Of a stretch of DNA of 9,495 nt, positions 8,474 to 9,495 are shown piece after piece; position 1 is the stretch's first letter, and each line of letters opens with the position of its first letter. The translations under genes were made by a program, and so were the position numbers. This stretch comes from Fiminaster sp050874705 (GTDB lineage Bacteria > Bacillota_I > Bacilli_A > RFN20 > CAG-826). The DNA lies in assembly GCA_050874705.1 (NCBI GenBank), contig JBNMLE010000037.1, positions 1-9,495 of the forward strand, given 5' to 3'. The notes below the pieces were generated by a model. That model did no database searches, had not been told where the DNA came from, and saw only the letters and a program-made list of their open reading frames with translations.

Positions 8474-8487
8474 ACTAAATGTATAAT
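8459..8487 (+). promoter_or_regulatory. Promoter of the pseudouridine synthase gene, probably leaderless
   Basis: The -10 is a perfect TATAAT (8482-8487). A weak -35, TTATCA (8459-8464, four of six), sits 17 bp upstream. The expected start is about 8494-8495, which coincides with the ATG at 8495. No purine-rich ribosome site occurs between the -10 and the ATG. Confidence 0.65.
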
Positions 8488-8494
8488 ATTTACA

Positions 8495-9460
8495 ATGTTA
8501 ACTATAAAAGTAGAGTTTAAAGAATCAAACCAAAGGATTGATAAATACATTCGCAAATACCTCAATGAAGCTCCTTTAAGTTTTATTTATAAATTATTTA
8601 GAAAAAAAGATGTAAAGGTTAATTCTCATTGGGTTAAGCAAGATTATATTATCAAAGAAAATGATGTAATTACTATTTATGTTACAGATGATCAACTTAA
8701 AGATTTTTCAAAACCAAAAGAGCTTAAAAAAACTCAATTAAAATATGAAATCATTTATGAAGATGAAAATATTTTAATTATTAATAAACCTCGTGGATTA
8801 TTAGTACATGGCGACAAAAATGAAAAGAGATTAACTTTGTCAAATGAAGTATTAAATTATCTATATTTTAAGAATGAATATAATCCTCACCTTAATCACG
8901 GATTTGTTCCTGGTCCTGCACATAGGTTAGATAGAAACACATCCGGAATAGTTGTTTTTGGAAAAAATCTATCTTCTTTACAAGAGCTAGAAGAATTATT
9001 TAAGAACAAAGATCAAATAAAAAAGGTTTATCAATGTTTAGTGGTGGGAAAAGTTACTTCATCACAAGAAATAAATCTTCCATTAATAAAAGATTCTAAT
9101 ACAAGAATTGTGAAAGTTGGAAAAATTTCTAATGGTGCAAAAAACGCATTAACGATTATTTCTCCCTATAAAGTTTACTCTGAGTTTTCACTTATTAATG
9201 CCGAATTAATTACTGGTAGAACTCATCAAATTAGAGTTCATTTAAGCAGCATTGGTCATCCAATAGTGGGCGATTCTAAATATGGAGATTTCGCTATTAA
9301 TAAGCAATTTAAAGAAAAATATAATTTTGAAAATCAATTTCTTCATGCTTATTTATTAGAATTTTTAAAATTAAAAGGCCACCTTTCTTATTTAAGTGGC
9401 CGTAAATTTTTTGCATCAATGCCTCAAGAAGAAATTGATATATTAGATAAGTTATCCTAA
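8495..9460 (+). CDS. RluA-family 23S rRNA pseudouridine synthase, RluC-like
   Basis: The product isomerises specific uridines to pseudouridine, most likely in 23S rRNA. Its 321 residues match E. coli RluC (319) in length and order. An N-terminal S4 RNA-binding domain spans about 14-63, with RIDKYIRKYL and IYKLFRKKDVKVN. The catalytic domain carries IINKPRGLLVHG, the signature HRLDRNTSG (143-151) with catalytic Asp146, VYQCLVVGKV with the family tyrosine, and GRTHQIRVHL (241-250) followed by GHPIVGDSKYGD. The stretch LIKDSNTRIVKVG resembles RluC more than RluD, but the family is hard to split by eye, so I give no symbol and the exact target uridines are unknown. The S4 domain starts at residue 14 and an upstream in-frame TAA lies at 8465-8467, so the start is firm. 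No ribosome site is visible; the promoter suggests a leaderless mRNA. It stands alone, divergent from tRNA-Ser. Confidence 0.93.
   Translation: MLTIKVEFKESNQRIDKYIRKYLNEAPLSFIYKLFRKKDVKVNSHWVKQDYIIKENDVITIYVTDDQLKDFSKPKELKKTQLKYEIIYEDENILIINKPRGLLVHGDKNEKRLTLSNEVLNYLYFKNEYNPHLNHGFVPGPAHRLDRNTSGIVVFGKNLSSLQELEELFKNKDQIKKVYQCLVVGKVTSSQEINLPLIKDSNTRIVKVGKISNGAKNALTIISPYKVYSEFSLINAELITGRTHQIRVHLSSIGHPIVGDSKYGDFAINKQFKEKYNFENQFLHAYLLEFLKLKGHLSYLSGRKFFASMPQEEIDILDKLS
9367..9401 (-). terminator. Possible minus-strand terminator inside the synthase gene 3' end
   Basis: GGCCAC (9377-9382) and GTGGCC (9396-9401) form an inverted repeat with a 13-nt loop; a T-G and a T-A pair can extend the stem by two. 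On the minus strand the stem is followed directly by TTTTAATTTT (9376-9367), the form of an intrinsic terminator. On the plus strand a T6 run begins only 5 nt after the stem, so it should work less well in that direction. It lies wholly in coding sequence and could be chance. Confidence 0.4.
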
Positions 9461-9495
9461 TTTGTTTTTAAAGAAAGCTTTTAATGTGTAATAAA
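9452..9495 (-). CDS. Possible C-terminal end of a convergent gene (partial, unidentified)
   Basis: The minus strand is open from the window edge to a TAA at 9454-9452, giving YYTLKAFFKNKLG as a possible C-terminus. The basic, hydrophobic composition looks like a protein tail, and a minus-strand terminator-like hairpin lies about 50 nt further along. It would overlap the synthase gene by 9 bp, tail to tail. Thirteen codons are far too few to identify a family, and a rival reading exists: a plus-strand ATG at 9484 begins MCNK. Function unknown. Confidence 0.3.
   Translation of the reverse strand, partial: YYTLKAFFKNKLG

Noticed and set aside
8433..8494. Riboswitch or T-box leader between the tRNA and the synthase gene
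   Set aside because: Only 62 bp are available, they are filled by two promoters, and the inferred transcripts have almost no leader.
1..9495. A new anti-phage or mobile system
   Set aside because: All major reading frames belong to known housekeeping families. There is no transposase, integrase, repeat array or unknown protein. RecBCD degrades phage DNA, but that is its known role.

Overview
This is an AT-rich (by eye below 30% GC), gene-dense bacterial window. It holds one operon for a complete RecBCD-type exodeoxyribonuclease V, a tRNA-Ser gene on the opposite strand, and an RluC-like 23S rRNA pseudouridine synthase. Trp codons are TGG, and the one TGA that matters is a stop codon, so the standard bacterial code applies. 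Low GC, AGA-rich arginine usage, AAGGAG-type ribosome sites inside the operon and a CCA-encoding tRNA suggest a low-GC Bacillota or Mycoplasmatota-like lineage. A low-GC spirochaete such as Borrelia or Brachyspira cannot be excluded. The lineage call is inference.

Layout. 26-8312 (+) carries recC, recB and recD, tightly packed with 17 and 5 nt gaps. RecC is the non-catalytic scaffold that recognises Chi. RecB is the 3'-5' helicase with the only nuclease domain. RecD is the 5'-3' helicase. Together they should load on double-strand DNA ends, unwind and degrade them, and prepare a 3' tail for RecA. The order C-B-D matches that in E. coli, but the ptrA gene found there between recC and recB is absent. 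A bidirectional hairpin terminator (8311-8336) ends recD and also the oppositely oriented tRNA-Ser(GGA) gene (8342-8432, minus).

The 62 bp between the tRNA and the pseudouridine synthase gene (8495-9460, +) holds two divergent promoters whose -35 boxes lie inside each other's spacers. The promoter of the synthase gene places transcription start at or next to the ATG with no Shine-Dalgarno, so this gene is probably leaderless; recC looks the same. The last 44 bases may hold the C-terminal end of a convergent minus-strand gene, whose terminator would lie inside the synthase coding region.

No stretch over 300 bases lacks a gene, and I see no mobile element, CRISPR array, riboswitch or new defence system. 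The notable points are a full RecBCD in this setting, the altered Chi-contact region of RecC, the leaderless starts and the overlapping control elements.
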